Assembly (NCBI GenBank): GCA_026261815.1 | Contig: JAMPIT010000059.1 | Location: 21,004,001-21,068,000 of the forward strand | Reading direction: 5' to 3' | Origin: Monarcha castaneiventris obscurior | Taxonomy: Eukaryota; Chordata; Aves; Passeriformes; Monarchidae | Length of the DNA: 64,000 nucleotides | Shown: piece by piece, positions 48,459-60,149 of the stretch | How the letters are laid out: each line of letters opens with the position of its first letter | How positions within the stretch are numbered: the stretch's first letter is position 1 | Notes under the pieces: model-generated | The model's input: the letters and a program-made list of their open reading frames with translations, nothing else | Database searches by the model: none | What the model was told of the DNA's origin: nothing | Made by a program: the position numbers and the translations under genes

Positions 48459-51400
48459 AGCCAATGTATATCAGGCTGTCCCCAGTAAAAAGCCTGAATG
48501 CTGTCTACATTTTGTTACTTCAAAACATCATTCAATGCGTAATTGACATTTTCTTCAGAGTTCATACCCTTTTCAGTAGCTCCACAGGAACAATCCCCCA
48601 GCAGCTGCATGAGATTTTACAGAGTGATCAACAAATCTTCTCTCCCTTGCATATGCTTTTTACTCCCTTTTGTTATGCTCCTGTTCATACTGCATGATTT
48701 GCCCTGTTTGACAAACTGAGTGTTAGTACTGCTAAAGAATACCCTGCCTTTCAGATTCCATCTGATTTAATACCACTCTTCTGAGCGGAGAAGGGAGAGA
48801 TAGTTTATCACATCTCAGATCATGCACAAAATTATTTTGGAGGTTGCCTAACAGTCAGTGAGATGTGCTGTCAAGGAGAAAGGCTAATAAAAGCTCTGAC
48901 AACCCAGTTTGTTCTTGTCAATTTGGAATGTGCAGAATATTGCTTTACTTCAAAGACACTGTTACAAACTTAAAAAATTGTTATTCAATCTTCTACAAAA
49001 ATGTACAAGTCCCAGCAGTCCACCACCAGATCCTGGAAACCTATCAGCATATTTTGGAAAGTAAGGACTTTCAGCACATTTCATTTCTCTAGGTATTACA
49101 CCAGGAATACAAGATTCTGTGTCACAGGTGCCAAAAGCTTATACTTGCTTTTAAAGGAATGTTGTATTTTTCATGAGCCACTATTTTTAAGGACAGAAGT
49201 TAAGGACCTTAACCTTCACAAGAACCAGTATAATATACCCTTTTGATAGGGTAGAGAAGTGGAAATTTTGACCAAAGTGTATTTCTGTTACTGCCTCTTA
49301 CCTAACAAATTCTCACTCTACTTTCAATAGAAGTTTCTGCTTACCACTGATTTGCAGCTTGGTACTGCAAATACTAGTAAAATAAAACCCTAGACCTGGA
49401 CATCTCCAGGTGAAGCACAATGCACAAGACAAGTTTTAAGTAGACAAGTTTAATTCCGTTTTCTCCTCCTCCTCTGATAATTAAATTTCTGACAATAAAT
49501 GTTCAGCACAGGACTAATGGTCACATATGCCTTATTCCCTTATTTGTTTCTTGTACAGGAGAGCTGCCACCCTGCCTCAACCCAGATGAAAATCATCTTC
49601 CAGTGCAAAAAAGAGACATGCTAGGCAGTTTCCACTGAGTTTCTTACAACTGATACTGTCTTGATAGGCAAAGAAGAGAGAAAATGAATGATGGGTGGGG
49701 AACTGCTGTATCTGACTCTCTTCCCTTTCCAAGAAGGATGTTGACCACAGCATATCCTGGAGGCTTAGACTCCAGACATCCAGCCTGTGGTCCTGCTCAG
49801 AATAAGTATAGCTGTTTCACAGCGTCTGAAACTCTGGTTCAAATAGTGTATGTGTGTGGGGATGAGGAAGAGGAGGACAGACTGCTGAAAAGTCCAGTTG
49901 TGCTTCGGTAAAGATTCAGGGTAAAATTCATAACTGAAGGGAGCATCAGTGAAAACTTATGAGAACATTTTCCTAGTGAAGAAGGATTGGATCAGAAGAA
50001 GAACTGAAAAGCAACCTTTTAAAGTTGCTTTTGATCCCTTTGTCTGGGGCTCTATAATTGTTAGATTTTTTTTCACCAATAATGATTTTAATGAAAAACA
50101 TAGACTATTTAGAAATGGCAACTACATAGTTCTAACAGTCAAGGAAGAGTCTGCAATGACAGAGCATAGGAAAAGTACCCTGTTTTTAAGAAATGTAATA
50201 AATTAAAATGCAGTCTAGGTTATGGAGAAGCATAAAATCTCTCGTATGTGAAATTCAGAAAGCAGATATATCTGAACATTTTTAAATATAACATTGTTAC
50301 TTTGGCATAATAGGAAACTGGCTGATGTGCTGTTTATTTATTGATGAAGCCCATTCTAATGGGTTTCAAAATGACTGCTGTTAGATAAAATTTCAGAGGA
50401 GTGAATTATTTAATGTTCCTAAATGGCACACTTGACTACCTGCCACAGTTTTGCAGTAAAACATCCAAAGACAAATATACTACTCAATTATACCAAGATC
50501 AGCAGATGAGAAAGAAGCCCTGACTTGATTAAAAAACATTAACTCCATGATGACAGAAACTGTATATTGAGCAGCAATATAATGAAAAAGAATCATTACC
50601 TGAGCATTAAAAGAATTAAGCTTTAATATCAATAATGATAACAATAACAAAATGAGTTATGGGAAGACTTCTCTTGTGGCTCAGATGTTGAGCACAGCAG
50701 GAGCTGAATGCTTCATAGATATTATGCAGCTCAGCTACAAGATATATCAAGGCTGAGATTCACGGCCATACAGTTATGATTAGATCCCATAATCCTCACT
50801 ATTATGAGGAGACCTGAATGATATTACACAGGAGGATTTAAGCAATAAAGACTTTTAACAGTTCTGATTCCCTTTTAAAGCACAAATACATAAACAGCTT
50901 GGTTACTACAGCCACTTCTTAGCAACAGGAATCAAAGAGAATAATGGCCTGCAAAGACAAAGCCATAAGCTCAGCAGTAACAGATACAGCACAAAAAGCT
51001 TGTCAGCAGTGCAGATGAGATTTTTAATATGTGAGCATCTCCTGTCACATATGGGGAGCTGGCATGTAGACATGCATGGAAAATGTCATACAGTGTGCAC
51101 AAAAATTACTCAATATTGACTCAAAAAGCAAAAAGTTTAATTTTTTCTATGTCATCAAAGATGAGAAGGTTCAAGAAGAGTCAGGAAACATTGGAAAATA
51201 CAAAAATATTTAAATGCCCTGTCAAGCAATGAAGAAAATAAAGGGAAATGGAGAAGGTAGGGGAGGGGAAAGGAGGGCAGGGGGATGGCCAGAACTGAGA
51301 TGACCTGAGAACAGAATGGATAAAGGAAGCAGTGCCCAGGTCTTGTCTAGTTTTGTTGTCCACAGCTCATGGAGACATTCAGCTGTCCGTGGAGCTTCAA

Positions 51401-52109
51401 AACATAATTTCCCATATTTGTTCTTTAAGGGTTACCTTCCTCTGCTTCACCAACTCACTGAATTTCAGTAGGTGATTTAGTGATAAGTTTAAAGGAAACC
51501 TTTATGAGTGAACGTGAACCACAGCTGTACTCATTAATGGAAGTCCCTGCAGTGAGAAGTGGCAGACAATTCTAGTCCATTCGTGAGTTTTTACACCATT
51601 TTATTTAACTGGTGCAACTGGAAATCCAGATACAGCACAGAATGCAAGTGTATGTGTCTGTAGTCTGACACTGAGATCTACATTCTTCAGCTGGCTTCCA
51701 TCATACTTTACTCTTTTTAGGTTTGGCCTTAATTTTCTCAAAATCTAACATTCTAACAATCTCCACTGTTTCTTTGAGCCCCAGATTGTACTTTGAACTG
51801 TACTGTCTCTTCTCAATTATGTTTGGTATAATGAATACCTAGGACATTATACAACAAATAACGACAGTGTAAATCCTTGTAATTTTCAGATAAAAACAGC
51901 AAAGTTCAATGAATCCATAATAGGATAATTGAAAGAATAAATACAGTGGAAAGCTCCAATGAGACTACTGATATCTTACAGGAGTGTTTTATATTTTTCT
52001 CTCCCCACTGGGATCAGATGAAAAACTAGGAAGCATCTGGCACAGTCAGCGCTAAGACACAGGTGGCTTTGTTTTTAAAACTACACATGTCACAGTTCAT
52101 AAGCAAAAC
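48455..52109. other. Unassigned noncoding stretch
   Basis: No repeat family recognised. One small segment with good splice-like borders (49801-49907) is listed separately. Confidence 0.5.
49801..49907 (+). other. Candidate internal exon (107 bp), unidentified
   Basis: CCTGTGGTCCTGCTCAG immediately before 49801 is a plausible 3' splice site, and CG|GTAAAG after 49907 is a plausible 5' splice site. The enclosed frame is open and mixed: YSCFTASETLVQIVYVCGDE, then an acidic run, then DRLLKSPVVLR. It starts in phase 0 and ends in phase 2. G+C is higher than in the flanks. I do not recognise the protein, and no neighbouring exon was found, so chance remains the main alternative. Confidence 0.25.
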
Positions 52110-52697
<588 letters not shown>

Positions 52698-53216
52698 CAA
52701 TTACATTCAAAGAGCCAGTGAGACATCCTGAGGTAACCCATCTTACATAGCTTACTCCATTTTGCCAGTGTGTGGTTATTCCTGTGCTGAAGCTTAAATG
52801 CAATGAATGGTGCCATACTCCTTAGCAAAGGCAATTTGTGTGACATTGCTTATGCATAAAATACTCTTGCATATGAATAAGTATGGCACATAGTAGCAAG
52901 GAATGATTTTATCCACTGTCACTGGACTTTTATGCATCCTGCAATTTCATCAGAAAGTAAAATATACATAAAGATGACTCACAGAAAGATAGTAGTAGAC
53001 AAGATGAATCTTTGTCCTTTCTAATATACTTGTATTACTTTATGATAGAAGGAGAAAGGATTTGTCAGCAGGTGAGATGAAAAAACCCCAGTTAGATACT
53101 ACACACTTCAGATTTAGCCAGGTACCACCTCAGATCAACAAGGACATTTCTCTCTGCAATTCAATATGGATACACAAATTCTGTGTCTCATTCTTTTCTT
53201 GTCTGGTTTTTAACAG

Positions 53217-53278
53217 GGGATTCTGGTCTCAGCTACATCGGGATACCCGAAGAGATGAAGCCAGTAAGCTGAAACCAG
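53217..53278 (+). other. Candidate mini-exon with strong splice-like borders
   Basis: TTTTCTTGTCTGGTTTTTAA then CAG (up to 53216) is a near-ideal 3' splice site. Two good 5' splice sites follow: GCCA|GTAAGC after 53263 and ACCAG|GTACCC after 53278. The segment is richer in CpG than its surroundings (ATCGGG, CCCGAAG). It is too short to identify by content. Confidence 0.2.
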
Positions 53279-55421
53279 GTACCCGTCACTTTTAGTGTTT
53301 ACCTTGAGGATACTTCATGATACTTCCTCTGATTTTCTATTAAAAATTGACTGCCAGGTCACACAGGTGAATTCACTGCAGCTTTTTGCTTCCCACAGTA
53401 CTCTCAGTACTAAGAATAGAAGTGGTTTAATAGGATTAGTTGGGACCACACCAGTCAACCCATTTCATTCCATTGCAGAAGCCTCAGAGATCAGTGAAAT
53501 ATTTTTTCTCCGAGTTTTCTGATTGTGGCTGCAACCAGTCGCCTCAAATATCTTAGGCTTTTAACAGATGTGTGTTCTCACCCCTTCTTAAGCAGTTCTA
53601 GGTCAATAAAATTAATCTGGAGAAAGTATGACGTGAGATCTGATTTTTATCTCTGATCTCATTCTGTCTACTATAGATATATCAGGGATTAAAACCATAA
53701 ATGTTAATGACAGAATGGAATTGGAATTCATGTATTTAATTGCTTTTCCAAAATATTTTGGTGAAACTGTTCTCCTCGACCACATAAATTTACAATGAAC
53801 AGTTTCAATATATTTGCATGGAGTAAGTTTTTACTGAGGACACTGTAAATTGACCAAAGCATGCAATGATTCAGGGATGCTTTACAAAATGCATGAAACT
53901 AGATTGTAAAGGTTGTGGGAAAGGAATGTGCCACTGAGATCCTCAAGAGCAAGAAGGTGGCAATTTTAGGAATCAAAGGGCAGGACTGGGCAGATAAATA
54001 CCATCACAGGTCACTGTATGGTCTGTAGTAATTAAAAAGAGAGATTAAATTGTTTGCATGTGTAAGGGTTCTGCCAGGATGTAGCTGCAGGACTGACCAG
54101 GAGGGAATAGGAGGATTTGAGGAGTTTCTTATTAGTTCTACCTGCAATCATCATGAAAAGATTACCTTTTGGGAAGACTTTCTTGTCTGTAGTATTTACC
54201 TTGCTCCATCTTACATTACCGAGAGAGTAAATGAAAACAAAGGTTTTATTTCTTCCTATACATACTAGGAAATCTTCAGTACTAATGAGGTTTGCCAGAT
54301 TGAAAGCCTGGGAGAATAATTTCTGTACTAGTAAATCCAGAAAATGAATATTATATTAGAAGCAATGCTGCAAACTCCCTTAGACTAACCCATCCTTGTG
54401 TCTCAGTTCTGACCTGAAGGGGAATACCTCCAGGGATGGAAAAAGTTCAGTCTCATTGAGCATGCATCTCTCAGCCTTTTTGTTAGAACTGCCAATCATA
54501 GTTATCAAAGTAACAGTGATTACATTCAGGATCATTGAGAACGGCATTATTAACAGAATTTAGATAAAGTAAGCTGCTAAACTGAGATTACAAAATAACT
54601 TTGTTGCATCATCTCATTTTCTATCTCTCAAGTGTTTAAACAGTATTTGCATTTCCGTGGTGTTGTTCACTCCCCATATTACTGCCAATCTAATAAAAAA
54701 ATCTCTGCTAAAAAAAGAGTAATTAGCTAAATAGCTTTTTTGGAAAATGAAGTTTTAGTATTCCATGGCACCTGAGTCTTTGAAATCTGCTCCAGAAAGA
54801 CTGATTTATAAAATCACTTTGGGGAAGTAATTGACCTCTATTCAACCTCAAATTTAAAGGCTATCCAGGCTTCCCAGTACTACTTTTCCTATTGGAAATA
54901 TATATCCCAGACTGTCATTGCTCTTATAAAAAGGAAATATCAAACATTTGGGCAAAACCATTACCAGTTTCCTCCTGCATTTTTCTTTTCTCATCGCCAT
55001 CCTTCAGGTTCACGAACAGTAAGCCTCATTTCCGTGATGTATTTATAATTAGGTTTGTATGGCAGTAAAGATAAGACCTGTTATCGCAGCCTTTGTTACA
55101 AGATATTCTATTACTCAGAAATTATACAGAAAGAACTAAAAATTGCTCTAATCTAAGCCAAAAAGGAAAAGTAGTTTTCTAAGAAATAGCCAAGGTAATG
55201 TAATGTCACTCTGAACAGAGAAACCAATCACTCAGTCACTTAGATATAAAATGTGATATACAGGACAATTAAAGTAATAACAAAAAAATACTTGCTTTAT
55301 CTCAAAAACTACAGCAAAAAGAAAATAATTCTGTGCAATGCTAATAGGAATTAAGATACATTGCTCAGAAGGATTTATTATATCAATGTATCCCTCTACT
55401 TCTAGTATTTTGTAATCTAAC

Positions 55422-55439
55422 AGAACACTATAGTGTTCT
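55422..55439. promoter_or_regulatory. Perfect palindrome with steroid-receptor-like half-sites
   Basis: AGAACACTATAGTGTTCT is an exact palindrome. Its outer hexamers equal the AGAACA / TGTTCT half-sites of glucocorticoid-type response elements, but the spacer is 6 rather than the usual 3. Binding is therefore doubtful. Confidence 0.35.
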
Positions 55440-56052
55440 CATGACTGTCACCAAGCTGACTTAGAATATGGAGATCTTGACATATCTTTTTGAAAACAGT
55501 ATGTTTTATTGTGGGGTTTTTGTTCATATCCACTACAATTTTATAAAATCACTTTCAAGACCCATGGTTCACTTTCTCCCAAGTTAATGAGTTCAAGGAT
55601 AAAGCCTCCAAACCAGAAATCAATTCTTATACAGTTTAATATGATTTTTGAAATCTCAGGGAAATTTTCCACGATTCGTTTTTGTCATCATTTCTTCCCA
55701 GATTCTATTTAGCTACAGTGTATTCATGATTCACTGTTGTCTTGCACATCAACATTTAGGACAGACTTTTTCTTAGAGGCTTGAGAACTGATCTGAAAAG
55801 AACACTAGAGAAAGTCAAAGTGTCACAGAAATTATTCATGCCTAAATTATCCTAAATAATTCAAAAATAAATATCCTAATATCCTAAATTATGCTAAATA
55901 ATATCCAGTATTCCTAAATTAGTTGATAGCTAATCCCAATTTTGCATATGTGTATCAAATTCAGAATTAATCTTCAGCTTTAACCTGTTTCCCTAAGCAA
56001 TCTAGACCAAACTGCAGAATGTCTCCATTACATTCACTGGCTTTTGTTAATA

Positions 56053-56577
56053 GGGTGAGGCCACACCTTGAATCCTGTGTTCAGTTTTGAGTCCCTCACT
56101 GAAAGTAAGATGCTGAGGAGCTGGAGCTTGTCCAGAGAAAGACAATGGAGATGAGGAAGGGTCTGGAGCACAAGTCCCATGCGGAGCAGCTGGAGGAGCT
56201 GGGGTTTTTTAGCCTGGAGGAAAGGAGGGTATTATTATTTTTGCTTTTTACAGCTACCTGAAAGGAGGCTGTCAAAAGGTGGGTGTTGGTCTCTTCTCCC
56301 AGGTAACAAGCTAGAGGACAAGACGAAATGATGCTGAGTTGCTCAAGGGAAGGTTTAGATTGAATAGTAGGAAAAAATTCCACACAGAAATAGTTGCCAA
56401 GTATCGGAACAGGATGCTCAGGGAAATGGTCGAGTCATCATTCTTGAAAGTATTAAAAAGACATGTAGATGTGGTTATTAGGGACATAGTTTAATGGTGG
56501 ACTTGGCAGTGCTGGATTAATGATGAGACTTGATAATCTCAAACTTCTTTTCGTACCTAGATGACTCTGTGATTCTC
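56053..56577 (+). mobile_element. CR1 LINE ORF2 C-terminus and 3' UTR, sense
   Basis: GTGAGGCCACACCTTGAATC, GGAGCTTGTCCAGAGAAAG, GAAGGGTCTGGAGCACAAGT, GGAGGAGCTGGGGTTTTTTA, TACCTGAAAGGAGGCTGTC, GGTGTTGGTCTCTTCTCCCA, GGTAACAAGCTAGAGGACAA, ACATGTAGATGTGGTTATTA and GGTGGACTTGGCAGTGCTGG, ending GATGACTCTGTGATTCTC, give the standard order to the 3' terminus. The ORF2 part carries in-frame stops. A stretch near 56226-56255 replaces the normal sequence between two conserved blocks. Confidence 0.92.
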
Positions 56578-56700
56578 AGTTATTCATGGAGATCAGACCA
56601 GGGAAAACAAAATGGATAGAGATTGAACTTCAACATGTACATGCTTTCTGAATGGGAGAATTGATGAAGTCCTTTGATAACTAAATAAATCATGAACATG

Positions 56701-57249
56701 GATGGTTGTTGGCGAATCCAAATGGGACGGGGAGCTAGGACAGATGCTCCAGGAGCCTTTTTATTATTTTATCAGTCTCACTTACAGAGTTGAGAAACAG
56801 GAGATGATTCAGGCTTGCGCTGTTGCAGGCATCCCGAGACTTCCTGGTTACAGAGCATTCTTAAAAGCTTTTCAGCCAAATGCATGCTTTTAAAAGTTAC
56901 AGACAACTGTCTTAACCAATCTTCAATAGTGCTCGTACATCTGTTATACACAATACTCGCTCATTTATAACTTATATAACGTATAACACCTATATGCACA
57001 GTATTCCATTATTAAGCTTAACCTTGTCTATCCTGCTAAGCGTATTTTTTGCAACTCTAAAAGCTATCTCAGCCAAACCTAGAAACTCTAACCATTGTTT
57101 TAATGTCCTTGCTTTTTGTATAATTATATCTTCTTCAAGTTTTCACAGCCAAAGCTAATCCCTAAATTCTTCTGCTTTATTTCTGAAACTTGCTTTTATT
57201 TCTCAGTCTTAAGAGCCTTTCTACCTTTTTTGTGTTTCCCACAGATGGT
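56701..57249 (-). mobile_element. Complete ERVK-type solo LTR with 6-bp target duplication
   Basis: The LTR proper is 56707-57243 (537 bp) with TG...CA ends on both readings (+ strand TGTTGGCG...TTTCCCACA). Perfect 6-bp GATGGT direct repeats flank it (56701-56706 and 57244-57249). On the minus strand an AATAAA lies at the complement of 56760-56765, close to the 3' end, and TATATAAG/TATAA motifs lie near 56965-56985, about 200 bases upstream. A 6-bp duplication is typical of ERVK integration. No internal genes remain. Clean termini and duplication suggest a fairly recent insertion. Confidence 0.92.
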
Positions 57250-59545
57250 TATGACGTAATAAAAGAATTACTGTTGATATTATATATATATATTAAATTT
57301 TTTGACTTTTTGAAGATGTCAACTTCTTGATTTTTCCAATACATCCAGAGTGTAAATAAGGAAGCAAAGAAGAGCATGAACAAATGGACAGATGGAAGAA
57401 AACACTCATGTGTCATTTAACTGGCAGTGAAATGGGTGGAGTTACATTACTTTATATGTACTACAAAAATGGGTCTGGGTTGTTGCACAGAAGAGTCATA
57501 AGAACAAAGTATAAGCCAACACCAATCTACAAACACAGGTGTAATGTCAGGGTACAGGGTGAAAAAAAATAGAGAAAAAGGACTGAGCTATGACTTCAGA
57601 AAAAGTCCCATAGGTGGCTTGCTATAATACACTTTATTTTTTCCATCTGTGTAAATTAAGCTTTTTATTTCAAACTGACCATTCATATTGGCAGGGATGG
57701 GTAAACAATCTACAGAAAAAGAGATTTCAAGATGTATTTCAAATTGGTTTAATTGGCAAATACATATTTTCTAAGAAAAAAAAAAGTAACTGAAAGTGTG
57801 AGAAAATAAGACATCAGTGTCTCAAAAATAATGTTATATTTTAAAATGCAAATATTTCCATTCTGAACTCTAAAGGAATCAGGAAAATGAAATAAAATGC
57901 TAAGAAATCCATAGACTTCGAACTTTTCTATCTTCAATTCTTTTAAAACTTATAGAGAGATGTTATTGATAATGTGTTTATGATACAGCATATTCACTGT
58001 AAAATAAATGCCATGTTAATAATATACTTTTATACCTTCACCTAAAAATAGTTTTCAGAAGAAGCAAGAGACCTTGGAAAGGGAAAAAAAGTCCTAGCTT
58101 CTATAATCTTTTGGCTGTTTGGAGAAAATAGATATAGGAATGACTCACGTGGAATTATTTAAAAGACTTTCCCAAATCAAATTTGTCCCTAAGATTTGAC
58201 AAGAACAAAATTAGTTCCACAATAAGACCTACAATATTGCAGGACAATGAATTATACAGAAGAAGACAGAACTTCTTAAATCTTTTTGGCATGTGATTTT
58301 AGATTTTAATCTACAAGAGCTGGAGGGTTTTTTTAATATGATATATGATGTAAGAAAAGTAGAACTAGCTGCTAAAAGAGTTAAAAAATAATCAAAGCTA
58401 ATCCAAGCTGCCTTTTTTTTTTTTTTCTACAGTTAACCTACAAGCTAAAAGAAATTCAATCCAATCTGAAGATAAATCATGGGGATTCAAAGGAGAAGTT
58501 AATCACCTATTTAAGCTGCCATGAACAGTTCTGGGGAAAATCAAAAGACAAGTAAAGTACAAACCCAAAAAATTTGAGATTTTCCTCCCATTAGAAGGAG
58601 AGAATAACAGAGATTTGATTAAAAGTCTTCATGAGGACAAGGCAATTAAATATCTATGTAAATCTTAAAAGCCCTGACATGAGTTTATCTCTCTCCTTTA
58701 GTAAGTTCTTCTCTCCACAGTGTTTCACAACAAATGGTATTCCTGGCACAGTATATTCACTGTGTGTCTTAACTTAAATTATTGTAGCAGGCAGTTAACC
58801 GGCAAAATTGTGAGAATTATTTATACTCCCTTTATTTGGCCATTATGACTAGCAGCTTCCACTAAGAGGTTATATTAATTTTTCTGTGGTGTCTTAATTG
58901 GTGTCTTAGGTAGTAATCACATCAATCTGTACTGAATAAAGCCTATGATTTCTTATAAAAAGCCTATCAAATGATACAGGGAAAATACAGGTATAAATAT
59001 TTCAGCAACTACTGCCTGAGAATTCAGTGAAGGTTTCAAGAGATTATCTTCACTTTCTTTTTTAATGATGTTTGCAAAATCATGAGTTTCTCAGTTGTTG
59101 TGATTCAAAATTTGAGATAAGTCATGCTTCTAGGATATTTGAGAAAAAAAGTTACGGTACTAAATCTAAGCAAAGTAACCAGGTGAATTTGATTAAATTA
59201 AAACAGACTAAGATGCTGAATTAAAACCAGATATTGCAAACCTATCACTTTCCTTTCTGTTTTCCCAACTTCCTCTGAAGTGCATTGTCATTCCTGGTTC
59301 TGCCTGAGACATGAAAGCTACAGAGATGCTTACGATTGAGACTGCTGCATAAAAGGACCTTGTGCTGCTTCTGTAGAGTAAAAACAGATAAGAAGCCATT
59401 GGAAGGGCAATATAAAAAGAAAAATTAGACATGGGTAGAAAACAAACAAAAAAAAAAGAAATAAGTGATTCTCTCATGTCTTTGAGCACAAGAAATCTTC
59501 ATGGAAACTGAAACACATTGGCAAGCTGCTAGTGACTTCTGTCAC
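57250..59545. other. Unassigned noncoding stretch
   Basis: A short TA run is near 57279-57291 and a T run with CTACAG near 58411-58431. No repeat family or gene was recognised. Confidence 0.5.
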
Positions 59546-59896
59546 TGTTAGACTTAAAGAATGCAATTAATTGTCTCAAACTGACAAAGGAGGACGTTCC
59601 CGCAAGATAAGCTACCCCAGCAGTCTCAGATGGCAAACAAAAAGACCTTCATTTTAGGCCTACGTGGAAGTGAAAGGTTTGGAATTAGCACACTGGACAA
59701 GATTCCACTGTGCAGACTGTGGGAAAAGCTCAGACACAACGAGAGGAAGATGCCAGGCCTGGTGACTCAGATCTGGGAATTCAGACAAAAATTCTCACCA
59801 TGCTAAACTGTAGGAAAGGAAGGAATTGCTTACACACATGCCATCCCAAGTTGTGAGAATGGCATGTAGGGCTCTGGATACCCAGGACGTGGACTG

Positions 59897-59904
59897 TATA
59901 AAAG
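59897..59904 (+). promoter_or_regulatory. TATA box of the LTR
   Basis: TATAAAAG preceded by GGACTG, in a G+C-richer context. It would direct + strand transcription through the R region to AATAAA at 60037. Confidence 0.6.
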
Positions 59905-60004
59905 TGGTATCTCCAGAAAAACGTTGTAGGACCCCACCACCCAGAAGACCAGAAGAAGAAGAGCCATCAGGATGCTGCTGGAACCCACATGCTGGTGACT
60001 ATAA

Positions 60005-60024
60005 TCTCTCTCTCTCTCTCTCTC
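60005..60024. repeat. TC dinucleotide repeat, 10 units
   Basis: Uninterrupted TC run inside the LTR, just upstream of its polyadenylation signal. Confidence 0.95.
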
Positions 60025-60149
60025 CACTTACTGTTAAATAAAATTCATACTATTGACTTTGGCCTATGTATTTGTTTGCACCTTAATTCAGGCAGAGGCA
60101 TCTCTTAATAATTGGACCCCAGTACTATTTCAGGAGTGTGATCCTAACA

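Larger units (their letters stand above)
52698..56052. other. Unassigned noncoding stretch
   Basis: No repeat family recognised. It contains a perfect 18-bp palindrome at 55422-55439, a degenerate CCTAAAT-type tandem at about 55840-55920, and a short segment with exon-like borders at 53217-53278. Confidence 0.5.
59546..60149 (+). mobile_element. Retroviral LTR with TATA box and polyA signal, plus strand
   Basis: It begins TGTTAG and ends CTAACA, the inverted terminal hexamers expected of an LTR. A TATA box TATAAAAG at 59897-59904 is followed by AATAAA at 60037-60042, about 135 bases later, which is a normal R length. A (TC)10 run lies at 60005-60024. Flanks GTCAC and TTATT do not match, so there is no target duplication, and no primer-binding site or viral genes follow. 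It could be a solo LTR with a lost flank or a longer element I do not recognise. The core promoter looks intact. Confidence 0.65.

Noticed and set aside
59826..60041. Plus-strand frame with a basic, proline-rich segment
   Set aside because: Lies wholly inside the LTR across its TATA box and TC repeat; no retroviral LTR protein is expected there.
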